64,000 nucleotides of DNA from Thermorudis peleae (GTDB taxonomy: Bacteria > Chloroflexota > Chloroflexia > Thermomicrobiales > Thermomicrobiaceae), in NCBI RefSeq assembly GCF_000744775.1, contig NZ_JQMP01000001.1, positions 124,001-188,000 of the forward strand. Reading direction: 5' to 3'. The notes under the pieces are model-generated. The model did no database searches, had not been told where the DNA came from, and saw only the letters and a program-made list of their open reading frames with translations. Below, one piece after another: positions 45,531 to 53,885 of the stretch (within the stretch, counting starts at the first letter, position 1; every line of letters begins with the position of its first letter). Made by a program: the position numbers and the translations under genes.

Positions 45531-45556
45531 CGTTGGAGCATGGGAAGGAAAGCCAC

Positions 45557-45580
45557 GGGGCCAGGCATTTGCCTGGCCCC
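45557..45580. terminator. Bidirectional terminator between anti-sigma and ABC operon
   Basis: GGGGCCAGGCA (45557-45567) and TGCCTGGCCCC (45570-45580) form an 11-bp stem with a two-base loop between convergent genes. Confidence 0.8.
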
Positions 45581-45602
45581 TGACCGTCCAATGTTCCTGC
45601 CG

Positions 45603-47459
45603 TCAGTGCTTCAGGACACGGTAGTAATCATAGTCGCGGAGGAAGATGTTCCACTTTGCCGCGTAGTCGCCACTTTTGGTCTTCGGCAAGTTCGTGATCC
45701 AGGGCTTAACCAGCGCGTAGTTCCAGGGGTTATAAACGTAGATCGCCGCGCCGTCGGCAAGCTGGATCTCTTGCGCTTTCTTGTAGAGTTCAAGGCGCTT
45801 TGCTGGGTCAGTCTCGCCGCTCGCTTGAAGAACCAACTGGTCATACTGGGGGTTTGACCACGAGTGGCGATGGCCGCTGGTTTGCTTTGAGTACCAGACT
45901 TGGAACATCGTGTTCGCTGGGTCAGGGTAATCGACGTACCAGCGCACCCACATGAGTGGGATCTTGTGTTGCCACATGCGATCGTACGTCTCGTTCGGCT
46001 CACCGACTTCCAGTTGGAGTGGCATGCCAAGCACATCCTTGAGCATCGCAATGACGGCTTCGCCTGCCGCTTTCTCGGCATCGCCCTCACGGCGCATGGT
46101 CATGGTCATGCCCTTTGGCCAGTTCTTGCCGCCCTCGTAAGGCGTGCCCTTGAGCAGGCTGCGTGCCAGGTCAGGATCGTATTTGGTGTACTGATCGAAA
46201 CGGTCTTCAATATAGAAAGGAATACCTGGCGGGGTCATCGTATAGGCTGGCGTCGCAAGCCCTTTGAGCACGTCGCGGACAATCACATCGCGGTTGATCG
46301 AGTGCGCCATCGCCAGGCGCACTTCCTTGATGTTGTACGGTTCGAAGTTTGGGTCGGGCACAATGTACCACGTGCCAAAGAGGTTATAGCGATGAAATTC
46401 TTTTGAAAGTTGGGGATCGCTCTGAACACGTTGGAGCTGGCCCAGTGGCGCGCGATAGAGAATGTCAATCTCGTTGTTCTGATAGGCGAGGAAGGCCGCG
46501 TCAGGCTTGATAATTGGCCGCTCAATCCGCTGCAGGGTGATGTTCTTGGCGTTCCAATACTTGTCATTCTTTTCGAGGACGAAGCCCTGCTCGTGCTTCC
46601 ACTCCACGAGTTTGAAAGGCCCATTGCAGACGATATTGCTGGCCTCGGTCCATTTGTCGCCGTATTTTTCGACGGAGGGTCGGTGCGCCGGTGCGGCTGC
46701 AATATACGCGGCAAGGACGGGGAAGTACCCACGCGGCCCCTCGAGCGTCACCTGCAGCGTATAGTCATCGAGCGCCTTTACCCCGACGTCGTCCTTGCTC
46801 ACGCCTGGTTTCTTATTGTTGAAGGCTTGGGCGTTCTTGATGTCGTAGAGGAACGCTGCGTATGAGGCCTGGGTTTCGGGATCGAGCTGGCGTTTCCATG
46901 ACCACTCGTAATCGTGGGCGGTGACAGGATCGCCATTGCTCCAATACGTATTCTTGCGGATGTGGAATGTCCAGACCGACGCATCCTGATTCGGTTCCCA
47001 GCGCTCGGCGATATCGGGAACGACCTCATTGTCCGGGTTGAACATGCCGAGCATGGCGAAGCAGGCTTCGTCGCCGCCGCAGTAGAGATCCTTATTGAAG
47101 TCGAATGACTGTGGTTCATCTTCCACACTGACTCGCAGAACCTGGGTGGCAGCGAGCTCCCCAGTTGTCTGCGTGGCCGTTGTACCAGCAGCTGGTGCTG
47201 TCGCGGTCGCCGCTGCCGTTGGTACAGTGACCGGCGTTGGCGTGACTGGTGGTGGCGGTGTCACCGCAGACAATGGCGCAGTTGGGGATGCATTACTGCC
47301 TCCGCCGCAAGCTTCCAGTGCAAGGGCTGCAGCAGATGCACCGCCAGCGGCCGTGACAATGCGGAGAAAGTCGCGTCGGTCGACTTTAATCGCCTGCAAA
47401 CGTTGCCAGAGCAATGCCAGCTGCTCTGGGTCTTCCCACCAGCGCAACGGATCCCCCAT
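45603..47459 (-). CDS. Peptide/nickel-type ABC transporter substrate-binding lipoprotein
   Basis: A 618-residue SBP_bac_5 protein. The N-terminal 'VDRRDFLRIVTAAGGAS' is a Tat-like twin-Arg signal (Arg28-Arg29) ending at a lipid-anchored Cys51 ('LEACGGG'), then a Thr/Pro linker and the family segments 'DIAERWEPNQDASVWTFHIRKN' and 'YTLQVTLEGPRGYFPVLAAY' across the binding domain. It captures oligopeptides or similar solutes outside the membrane. It is the last gene of the permease operon; the ATPases are not in the window. Confidence 0.92.
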   Translation of the reverse strand: MGDPLRWWEDPEQLALLWQRLQAIKVDRRDFLRIVTAAGGASAAALALEACGGGSNASPTAPLSAVTPPPPVTPTPVTVPTAAATATAPAAGTTATQTTGELAATQVLRVSVEDEPQSFDFNKDLYCGGDEACFAMLGMFNPDNEVVPDIAERWEPNQDASVWTFHIRKNTYWSNGDPVTAHDYEWSWKRQLDPETQASYAAFLYDIKNAQAFNNKKPGVSKDDVGVKALDDYTLQVTLEGPRGYFPVLAAYIAAAPAHRPSVEKYGDKWTEASNIVCNGPFKLVEWKHEQGFVLEKNDKYWNAKNITLQRIERPIIKPDAAFLAYQNNEIDILYRAPLGQLQRVQSDPQLSKEFHRYNLFGTWYIVPDPNFEPYNIKEVRLAMAHSINRDVIVRDVLKGLATPAYTMTPPGIPFYIEDRFDQYTKYDPDLARSLLKGTPYEGGKNWPKGMTMTMRREGDAEKAAGEAVIAMLKDVLGMPLQLEVGEPNETYDRMWQHKIPLMWVRWYVDYPDPANTMFQVWYSKQTSGHRHSWSNPQYDQLVLQASGETDPAKRLELYKKAQEIQLADGAAIYVYNPWNYALVKPWITNLPKTKSGDYAAKWNIFLRDYDYYRVLKH

Positions 47460-47597
47460 TGGTTTCCTCCTTATTTACTGTGAACTCGACAAGCGATGCG
47501 TATCACGCTCACGACACATCAGGTACGCGCGTTCGCTAGGGCGGTTGTGGTACCCGGCAGGCCATTCATTCCCCCTTTCTCTCCTCCTCAGCCGGAG

Positions 47598-48524
47598 CTA
47601 GCGACTGCTGCGTGTTCGTGGATCGAGCGCGTCGCGCAGTCCGTCGCCGAAGAACGTGAACGCAAGCATGAGCAGTGCAATCGCAATGGAGGGGAAAATC
47701 GACATGTACCAGTAGGACTGGATATACACCTGATATTCTCCCGCCATTTGTCCCCAGCTCGGGCGTGGCGGGTTGATACCGATGCCAATGAAACTCAGCG
47801 CTGCCTCGGTGAAAATTGCTTGGGGAATGCCGAAGGTAACGGTGACGATGATGGGTGAGAGGGCGTTCGGAAGCAGGTGGCGGAAGATGAGGCGCCACGG
47901 TCCGGCACCGAGGGCTCGAGCAGCCGTGACAAAATCACGTTCGCGCAACGCGAGGAACTCGGCACGGGTCAAGCGAGCAAGGGTTACCCAGCCGGTAATG
48001 CCGATCGCGATGAAAATGTTCTGCAAGCCTCGTCCAAGCGCAGCCATGATCAAAATGACGAACAGAAGTTGCGGGAAGGCGTACATGACATCGACAAAGC
48101 GCATCAGCCAGCTGTCAATTCGACCGCCGAAGTAGCCGGCGATCGCGCCGATCGGCACCCCAATCAGGAGCACGAGCAGTTGCGATCCCAGTCCAACGGC
48201 AATGGAGACTTGCGCGCCCCAAATCATCCGACTCAGCATGTCACGACCAACAAGGTCTGTGCCGAGCGGATGCGGACCAGTCCACGTTGGGAACTGGGAA
48301 ATTGCCGTGTAGTCCTGCTTGTCATAGGGATAAGGGGAGATCACTGGGGCGAGGATGGCCATCAACGTCACGAGCACAATAATCGCAAGGCCAAGGAGGG
48401 CGAGACGGTTTGCGATGAGACGATTCAGCGCATCGCGCCAGAGCGTACGATGCGGACGCGCAGCGTAGAGCAGCGCATCAGCGCGTTCGGCGCGGCCAGA
48501 GACTCCGGCTCCAGTCATTGCCAT
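47598..48524 (-). CDS. ABC transporter permease, DppC/OppC type
   Basis: A 308-residue inner-membrane permease with an N-terminal OppC-type segment, six helices and the EAA loop 'RERDFVTAARALGAGPWRLIFRHLLPNALS' in the cytoplasmic side. It pairs with the upstream DppB-type permease. A GGAGAG ribosome site lies ahead of the ATG at 48524. Confidence 0.94.
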   Translation of the reverse strand: MAMTGAGVSGRAERADALLYAARPHRTLWRDALNRLIANRLALLGLAIIVLVTLMAILAPVISPYPYDKQDYTAISQFPTWTGPHPLGTDLVGRDMLSRMIWGAQVSIAVGLGSQLLVLLIGVPIGAIAGYFGGRIDSWLMRFVDVMYAFPQLLFVILIMAALGRGLQNIFIAIGITGWVTLARLTRAEFLALRERDFVTAARALGAGPWRLIFRHLLPNALSPIIVTVTFGIPQAIFTEAALSFIGIGINPPRPSWGQMAGEYQVYIQSYWYMSIFPSIAIALLMLAFTFFGDGLRDALDPRTRSSR

Positions 48525-48544
48525 GGCTCGTCTCTCCTCTCACC

Positions 48545-49477
48545 CTAGCTTAGGCGGATGCGCGGGTCGACGAGGCCGTAGACAATGTCGACGACGATGT
48601 TCATGACCGCCAGCAATGCGCCGTAGATCAAGGTGACGGCCATGATCATCGGATAGTCACGAGCGATCAGACTATCCACATAGAAACGTCCCATGCCGGG
48701 AACACGAAAGATTGCCTCAACAAATGGCGAGCCGGTGCCAATCGCAGCGAACATCGGGCCAATGATGGTAATTGGCGGGATCAGGCCATTCTTGAGCACG
48801 TGGCGCACGATCACTTGGTGATTTGAGAGCCCCTTTGCTTGAGCGGTGCGCACGAAATCTTGCCGCATCACTTCAACCATGCTGGCTCGAGTGTATCGTG
48901 CAAGGATACCCATCGGCCCGAGCGAGAGGGCAATCGTTGGCAAGACCCAGTCGATTGGCGATGACCACCCGCCGGTTCGCGGAATCACCGGAAGAAGCAG
49001 CACGAAGAGCAAGATCAAGAATAAGGCAAGGATGAAGTTTGGGAGTGAGACGCCGAGAGTGGCGATGATGCTACACAGGTAATCGATCGGCCCGTTTTGG
49101 TTGACTGCAGCCAGCACGCCAAGCGGAATGCCGATCACGATCGCGACGACCGTTGCCATTGCGCCGAGTTCCATCGAGACCGGAAAGGTGGTGGCAATAA
49201 TTTCGCGGACTTGCCGTGTTCGGTATTGGTAGGAGATACCAAAGTCGAGGGTCCAGATGTTCTTAAGGTAGACAAGGTATTGTTGCCAGAGCGGCTTGTC
49301 GAGGCCGAAGCGTTTTGCGAGGGCTTTTTGCGCCTCTGGTGGCAGGGGATTGGCGTTGGCAGCTTGTGGTTGCAGTGGACTACCTGGTGTCGCATGCATG
49401 ATGATGAATGTAATGAGCGAAATCGCGATCAGGGTGGGAATCACGAGTAGAAGCCGCCGCACAATATACTGTGCCAC
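48545..49477 (-). CDS. ABC transporter permease, DppB/OppB type
   Basis: A 310-residue permease with six helices, the conserved N-terminus 'VRRLLLVIPTLIAISLITFI' and EAA loop 'MRQDFVRTAQAKGLSNHQVI'. It is the first gene of dppB-dppC-substrate-binding operon. The ATP-binding subunits must be encoded elsewhere. Confidence 0.95.
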   Translation of the reverse strand: MAQYIVRRLLLVIPTLIAISLITFIIMHATPGSPLQPQAANANPLPPEAQKALAKRFGLDKPLWQQYLVYLKNIWTLDFGISYQYRTRQVREIIATTFPVSMELGAMATVVAIVIGIPLGVLAAVNQNGPIDYLCSIIATLGVSLPNFILALFLILLFVLLLPVIPRTGGWSSPIDWVLPTIALSLGPMGILARYTRASMVEVMRQDFVRTAQAKGLSNHQVIVRHVLKNGLIPPITIIGPMFAAIGTGSPFVEAIFRVPGMGRFYVDSLIARDYPMIMAVTLIYGALLAVMNIVVDIVYGLVDPRIRLS

Positions 49478-49890
49478 AGGATCTCCTCTCTCTTGCCCGC
49501 TCGACCACTGAGCCTGTTCCCAGCATCACTGTTCCATTGCCCGGTGGCGGATGGCCCGCCAAATGCGGGAAGACGACCGGACCATAGCATGCGCGCAAGC
49601 GGCTTGTCAAGAGCTCTCCGGCGCATGCACTGCTTGCGTTGACCATAACACGTGGCTGGTGATGAGCCGAGCATGCTGCATTGTGCAAGGTGTTGCATTG
49701 TCTTTGGGCACATGCCTATACTCGAAGCTACAGTGTTGTTCTGGGCATGGTGTGATACTGATATCTCCTCGCTGAATATCTTCCTAATTATTTATCTTGC
49801 TTTCTCTTACCTTCCTTCACCGCTGTGTTGCCTGATGTTCTCTGGGCAGTATCAGGTTGGCCGTAGGCGTGGGGGCGGAGGCGACCGGCG
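49478..49890. other. 413-base gap between divergent ABC operon and IclR gene
   Basis: The part from about 49770 to 49830 is AT- and pyrimidine-rich compared with its surroundings. It should hold both promoters, but I see no convincing -35/-10 pair, gene or RNA. Confidence 0.4.
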
Positions 49891-50649
49891 ATGCAACCAG
49901 AGAAGCAGACAATGCGTGTGGCACAGCGAGTATTGGAAGCACTCCGCTTAATAGTAGCAGGGCCCGACGGCATAACACCGAAGGAACTGGCCCTGCAGCT
50001 TGGTACGAGCCTGTCGACAGCCTACCATATCATACATGCACTGGAATCAGCAGGATTTGTGACAAGACGGCATCGCGGCGTTGTCTCGCCTGGGCCCACC
50101 TTCTATCGGCTGCTGGAAACCGTTCAAGAGCGTCAGCATCTTGATGTCGATGCACTGGTACGTCTCGCCGATCGAGTCAGTGATGCCACCGAGTCCCGCG
50201 CGTATGTCGCAGTCTGGTCAGATAATGATGTTGAAGTCGTCTATATCCGTGGACGTCGTGGCCACCGCGAATTGCCCGGCATGGCGCGCGGATTCCGCGG
50301 CGCGGCACATGCGCTGGCCTTGGGGAAAGTGCTGCTGGTGGGGCAGCCATTAGAACACTGGCCAGCATACCTTCGCGCACGTTCACTGCCAGCCTTCACG
50401 CCGTACACGGTGACTGAACCAGCGCAGCTCGCAACTGAGCTCGAGCGCGTCGAGATGTTTGGTGTGGCCTACGACCGCGAGGAGTTCGCGCTTGGTTCAT
50501 GTTGCATTAGTGTTCCGGTCTTGCTCCAATCTGGTCGGGAGACAGCCGCGAAGGCTGCGCTCGCGATCTCTGTTCCGCCACGTCGCTTTGCAGCTGAGCA
50601 CACCGAATTGACAGCTTTCCTGCGCTCGTTGACACAACCTCGTTCGTAA
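49891..50649 (+). CDS. IclR family transcriptional regulator
   Basis: A 252-residue regulator with an N-terminal winged helix ('ITPKELALQLGTSLSTAYHI', 'HALESAGFVTRR') and a C-terminal effector-binding domain ('LPGMARGFRGAAHALALGKV', 'ELERVEMFGVAYDREEFALG', 'SCCISVPVLL'). A GGAGG site precedes the ATG. It is transcribed toward the DUF59-amidohydrolase-dehydrogenase genes and is likely to control them through the palindrome at 50675-50705. Confidence 0.93.
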   Translation: MQPEKQTMRVAQRVLEALRLIVAGPDGITPKELALQLGTSLSTAYHIIHALESAGFVTRRHRGVVSPGPTFYRLLETVQERQHLDVDALVRLADRVSDATESRAYVAVWSDNDVEVVYIRGRRGHRELPGMARGFRGAAHALALGKVLLVGQPLEHWPAYLRARSLPAFTPYTVTEPAQLATELERVEMFGVAYDREEFALGSCCISVPVLLQSGRETAAKAALAISVPPRRFAAEHTELTAFLRSLTQPRS

Positions 50650-50674
50650 TTGCGTCTGTCTCACGAAGTTTCCT

Positions 50675-50705
50675 CGACTTTTTCGCACCAGATGCGAAAA
50701 CGTCG
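50675..50705. promoter_or_regulatory. Near-perfect 13-bp inverted repeat, candidate IclR operator
   Basis: CGACTTTTTCGCA (50675-50687) matches the complement of TGCGAAAACGTCG (50693-50705) at 12 of 13 bases, with a five-base spacer. It ends ten bases before the -35 of the next promoter, a good place for an activator site; it could also act as the IclR terminator. Confidence 0.6.
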
Positions 50706-50714
50706 ATACATCTG

Positions 50715-50743
50715 TTGCCGCACACTCGGGTGGCACATATAGT
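50715..50743 (+). promoter_or_regulatory. Sigma-70-type promoter of the DUF59 operon
   Basis: TTGCCG (50715-50720) and TATAGT (50738-50743) are separated by 17 bases, 66 bases before the DUF59 start. Four and five of six bases match consensus. Confidence 0.65.
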
Positions 50744-50809
50744 CGGCTGCAGTACCGCAAGGATGAAGAGAAGCAAAGCCGGTGACAGGCTTGCTGTAGG
50801 AGAACAGCC

Positions 50810-51565
50810 ATGCCGCCGAGTGTAGCCCAGATTTGGCAGGAGCTTGATCAGGTCCTTGACCCAGAATTGGATCAATCGATCACACGGTTGGGCTTTGTCA
50901 CGGAGGCGACCGTGCAGGGCAGCACCGTGCTGGTCCGGTTGCGCTTGCCAACCTACTGGTGCTCGCCGAACTTTGCCTACTTGATGGCCGACGATGCACG
51001 ACGGCGGCTCGAGCGCTTGCCGGGGGTCGAGCGAGTGCTGGTCACGCTTGAGGATCACTTTGCCGCTGAGGCGATCACCCACGGGGTCAACGCCCGGTGC
51101 GCGTTCAGCACCATTTTCCCTGGTGAAGCAACGGATGACCTCGAGGATCTGCGTCGGTTCTTCTTGCGGAAAGGGTTTCTGAGCCGCCAACTGGTCATGG
51201 TACAGGCGCTGCGGCATGCGGGACTGAGCGATGCCGCGCTCTGCGCGTTGCGACTGCGCGATCTCCGGCATGCAGCAGGGCAGTACTGGGTCGATGACCA
51301 GGGGGAACAGCGGTGGGTTCGGCCGGCACGTGCGGTGGAGCGCTACCTGACGCGTCGGAGGGAGGTGATTGGCGACGACGGTCCAGAGGCCTGGCTTCTC
51401 GTTGATCTTGATGGCCGACCACTGTGCCCAGACCGCCTGTCTGATTATTTGCGGCAGATTCGGGCCACCGTGGTTAACCTACGGGCGAGTGCAGCCTTGT
51501 GTGAGGCACTGTTGGCAAGTCGCCAGCAATGGGGCGCAATAACGGTCAAGGAGGCCGTGCAATGA
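50810..51565 (+). CDS. MIP18/DUF59-type iron-sulfur assembly protein with C-terminal extension
   Basis: A 251-residue protein. The first 90 residues match the MIP18/DUF59 fold ('VLDPELDQSITRLGFVTEA', 'RLPTYWCSPNFAYLMADDA' with its conserved Cys). The remaining 160 residues are an extension with no family I recognise. In propane-type binuclear-iron monooxygenase loci a DUF59 protein of this sort lies beside an amidohydrolase and a dehydrogenase, and helps enzyme maturation. It overlaps the amidohydrolase start by four bases. Confidence 0.8.
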   Translation: MPPSVAQIWQELDQVLDPELDQSITRLGFVTEATVQGSTVLVRLRLPTYWCSPNFAYLMADDARRRLERLPGVERVLVTLEDHFAAEAITHGVNARCAFSTIFPGEATDDLEDLRRFFLRKGFLSRQLVMVQALRHAGLSDAALCALRLRDLRHAAGQYWVDDQGEQRWVRPARAVERYLTRRREVIGDDGPEAWLLVDLDGRPLCPDRLSDYLRQIRATVVNLRASAALCEALLASRQQWGAITVKEAVQ

Positions 51566-52590
51566 TTCGCGTTGACGGGCACGAGGCGTTTGTCATTGAC
51601 GGACACGTGCACTTTTGGGATGGCAGCCCGGAGAACTGGCGCAACCAGTGGGGTGAGGGCTGGATCAAATGCTTCTACGACTACCACACGGCGTTAACAC
51701 CCAAAGAATGGCAATGGTCATTTGACGAGTTCTGCAAATACCCAGCCGAGAAGATGGTACGTGATCTCTTCCTTGAGGGACACGTCGACATGGCGATTTT
51801 CAACTCGACCTACCTCAAGGAGTTCTTCAAGAACGGCTTCAACACCCACGAACAGAACTACGTGCTCAAAGACCGCTATCCCGATCGCTTCATCCTCTGC
51901 GGCTCCTTTGACCCCCGCTGGGGAGAGGCTGGCTTCGAGACATTCCGCCGCATGGTGGCCGAGTACCCGATTCAGGGGCTCAAGCTCTACACGGCAGAGT
52001 GGTACAACGGCTCGCGTGGCTGGAAGCTGACCGATCCGATGGCGTACCGGTACTTGGAGCTGTGCCGGGAGCTGGGGATTAAGAACATTCATGTGCATAA
52101 GGGCCCGACCGTCTATCCCTTGAGCAAGGACGCGTTTGACGTCCATGATGTGGACACCGCTGCCACCGACTTCCCCGACTTGAACTTCATCGTCGAACAC
52201 ATCGGCCTGCCGCGGCTGGATGATTTCTGCTGGATTGCCAAGCAGGACCGCAATATCTATGCGGGCCTGGCGGTGGCGAGTGCGTTCATTGCCTTGCGTC
52301 CGCGCTACTTTGCCGAGATTATGGCGAATCTGCTCTATTGGGTTGGCGAGGATCGCATCCTCTTCGGCAGCGACTATGCGATTTGGACGCCCAAGTGGAT
52401 CATTGAGAAGTTTGTGAACTTTGAGCTGCCCGACGATATCAAAGACGAGTATGGCGTTGATCTCACGCCAGAAGCCAAACGCAAGATCCTGGGCGAGAAC
52501 GCTGCGCGGCTCTACGGCATCGACATTGCTGCGCAGAAGGCGAAGCTGGCCCAGGATCCGATTGGCCAGCAGTTGGCCACGGCTGCCTAG
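51562..52590 (+). CDS. Amidohydrolase family protein (amidohydrolase 2 type)
   Basis: A 342-residue TIM-barrel metal hydrolase: 'FVIDGHVHFWDGSPENW' near the N-terminus, 'IKNIHVHKGPTVYPL', 'NFIVEHIGLPRLDDFCWIA', and 'ILFGSDYAIWTPKW'. The four ligand blocks fit the amidohydrolase-2 type, which includes decarboxylases and lactonases. The ATG at 51562 has AAGGAGG upstream, and it is coupled to the DUF59 gene (ATGA overlap). Its reaction in this operon is unknown. Confidence 0.88.
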   Translation: MIRVDGHEAFVIDGHVHFWDGSPENWRNQWGEGWIKCFYDYHTALTPKEWQWSFDEFCKYPAEKMVRDLFLEGHVDMAIFNSTYLKEFFKNGFNTHEQNYVLKDRYPDRFILCGSFDPRWGEAGFETFRRMVAEYPIQGLKLYTAEWYNGSRGWKLTDPMAYRYLELCRELGIKNIHVHKGPTVYPLSKDAFDVHDVDTAATDFPDLNFIVEHIGLPRLDDFCWIAKQDRNIYAGLAVASAFIALRPRYFAEIMANLLYWVGEDRILFGSDYAIWTPKWIIEKFVNFELPDDIKDEYGVDLTPEAKRKILGENAARLYGIDIAAQKAKLAQDPIGQQLATAA

Positions 52591-52605
52591 CGGCTGGCTG
52601 TGAGA

Positions 52606-52627
52606 CGGGGAGGGGAACCCCTCCCCG
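52606..52627 (+). terminator. Intercistronic GC hairpin
   Basis: CGGGGAGGGG (52606-52615) and CCCCTCCCCG (52618-52627) form a ten-bp stem with a two-base loop between amidohydrolase and dehydrogenase genes. It could attenuate or protect the transcript rather than end it; no U-tract. Confidence 0.5.
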
Positions 52628-52648
52628 GGAACTGGTAAGGGGGAAGCA

Positions 52649-53695
52649 GTGCGCGCAGCACGACTGTATCGGTATGATCCGGAGATGAATGAGCAACTGC
52701 GGCTCGAAGATGTTCCCGAGCCCACGATAACGCAGCCGGACGACGTGATCGTGCGAGTGGTGGCGGCTGGGCTTTGCCGCACCGATTTGCACATTATTGA
52801 AGGTGTCTGGAAGGATATTTTGGACCCGCAACGGACGCTGCTGCCCTACACCCTCGGCCATGAAAACACGGGGATTGTTGAGGCTGTGGGCAGTGGCGTA
52901 ACTGCTGTCAAGCCAGGCGATCGGGTGATTTGCCACCCCTTGCGTACCTGTGGTGTCTGCCTGGCCTGCCGCCACGGCGAGGACATGTACTGCCTCAATG
53001 GTCGGTTCCCAGGGCTCGACAGCGATGGCGGGTTTGCTGAATACCTGCTGACGAGCGAACGGGCGCTCGTCAAACTCAGTGCAGATGTTGATCTGGTCGA
53101 GGTCGCGCCGCTGGCCGATGCTGGGCTGACGGCCTATCGGGCTGCCAAGAAGGCGGCGCGCCTCCTGCCGCCGGGGACGTCCGGGGTGATCATTGGCATT
53201 GGGGGCCTGGGGCACATCGCCCTGCAGGTGTTGCGGGCCTTCAGTGGGGCGCGCCTCATTGCCGTCGACGTGTCCGAGGCAGCACGCCAGCGCGCACGTG
53301 AACTCGGTGCCGACGATGTGCTCGCTGGTGGGCCCGACTTGGTCGAGCAGGTCAAGGAGCTGACCGGTGGCGGAGCACACGTCGTGTTGGACTTCGTCGG
53401 GGAGAAAGGGGTCGAGCAACAGGCCTGGCAGATGCTGCGCAAAGGTGGAACGCAGATCATCATCGGGTATGGCGGTCGGATTGAGATTCCAACCGTACAC
53501 ATGATTTTCAACGAGATTACGGTTGCAGGAAGCCTCGTTGGCAACTACGCCGAACTCTATGAGCTCATGGACATGGCTGCGCGTGGCTTGGTGCGTGTCC
53601 ACGTCCAGCGCTATCCCCTGCACGAGATCAACCGCGCGATCGACGACTTTAAGCATGGCCGCTACTTCGGTCGCGCGGTCATCGTGCCATCGTAG
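52649..53695 (+). CDS. Zinc-dependent alcohol dehydrogenase
   Basis: A 348-residue medium-chain dehydrogenase. Catalytic-zinc region: Cys43 ('GLCRTDLH') and 'LGHENTG' (His71). Structural zinc: Cys101, 104, 107 and 115. The NAD(P) fold has 'GIGGLGHIALQVL'. The GTG at 52649 follows AAGGGGGAA. In monooxygenase loci such an enzyme oxidises the alcohol product of the oxygenase; no oxygenase is here. Confidence 0.94.
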   Translation: MRAARLYRYDPEMNEQLRLEDVPEPTITQPDDVIVRVVAAGLCRTDLHIIEGVWKDILDPQRTLLPYTLGHENTGIVEAVGSGVTAVKPGDRVICHPLRTCGVCLACRHGEDMYCLNGRFPGLDSDGGFAEYLLTSERALVKLSADVDLVEVAPLADAGLTAYRAAKKAARLLPPGTSGVIIGIGGLGHIALQVLRAFSGARLIAVDVSEAARQRARELGADDVLAGGPDLVEQVKELTGGGAHVVLDFVGEKGVEQQAWQMLRKGGTQIIIGYGGRIEIPTVHMIFNEITVAGSLVGNYAELYELMDMAARGLVRVHVQRYPLHEINRAIDDFKHGRYFGRAVIVPS

Positions 53696-53885
53696 CGGTT
53701 GCTAGGCAAGCACAAGGAGCGTCGGCTGCCGGGTTGCTCCGTGCAGGCGAACCAGCTGTGGAGTGACAGCGACAGGACGAAGAGATCACCATCCGGGCAT
53801 CACAGGATCATATCGTTGATGACGGAGGGCCATGCGCGCCGTATCATCTGCATTCCCGCGTGCAGAGACGGCGCGCAAATGCTGC

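Noticed and set aside
49478-49890. A short hydrophobic gene in the gap at about 49652-49951.
   Set aside because: It runs into the IclR start in another frame and has no ribosome site.
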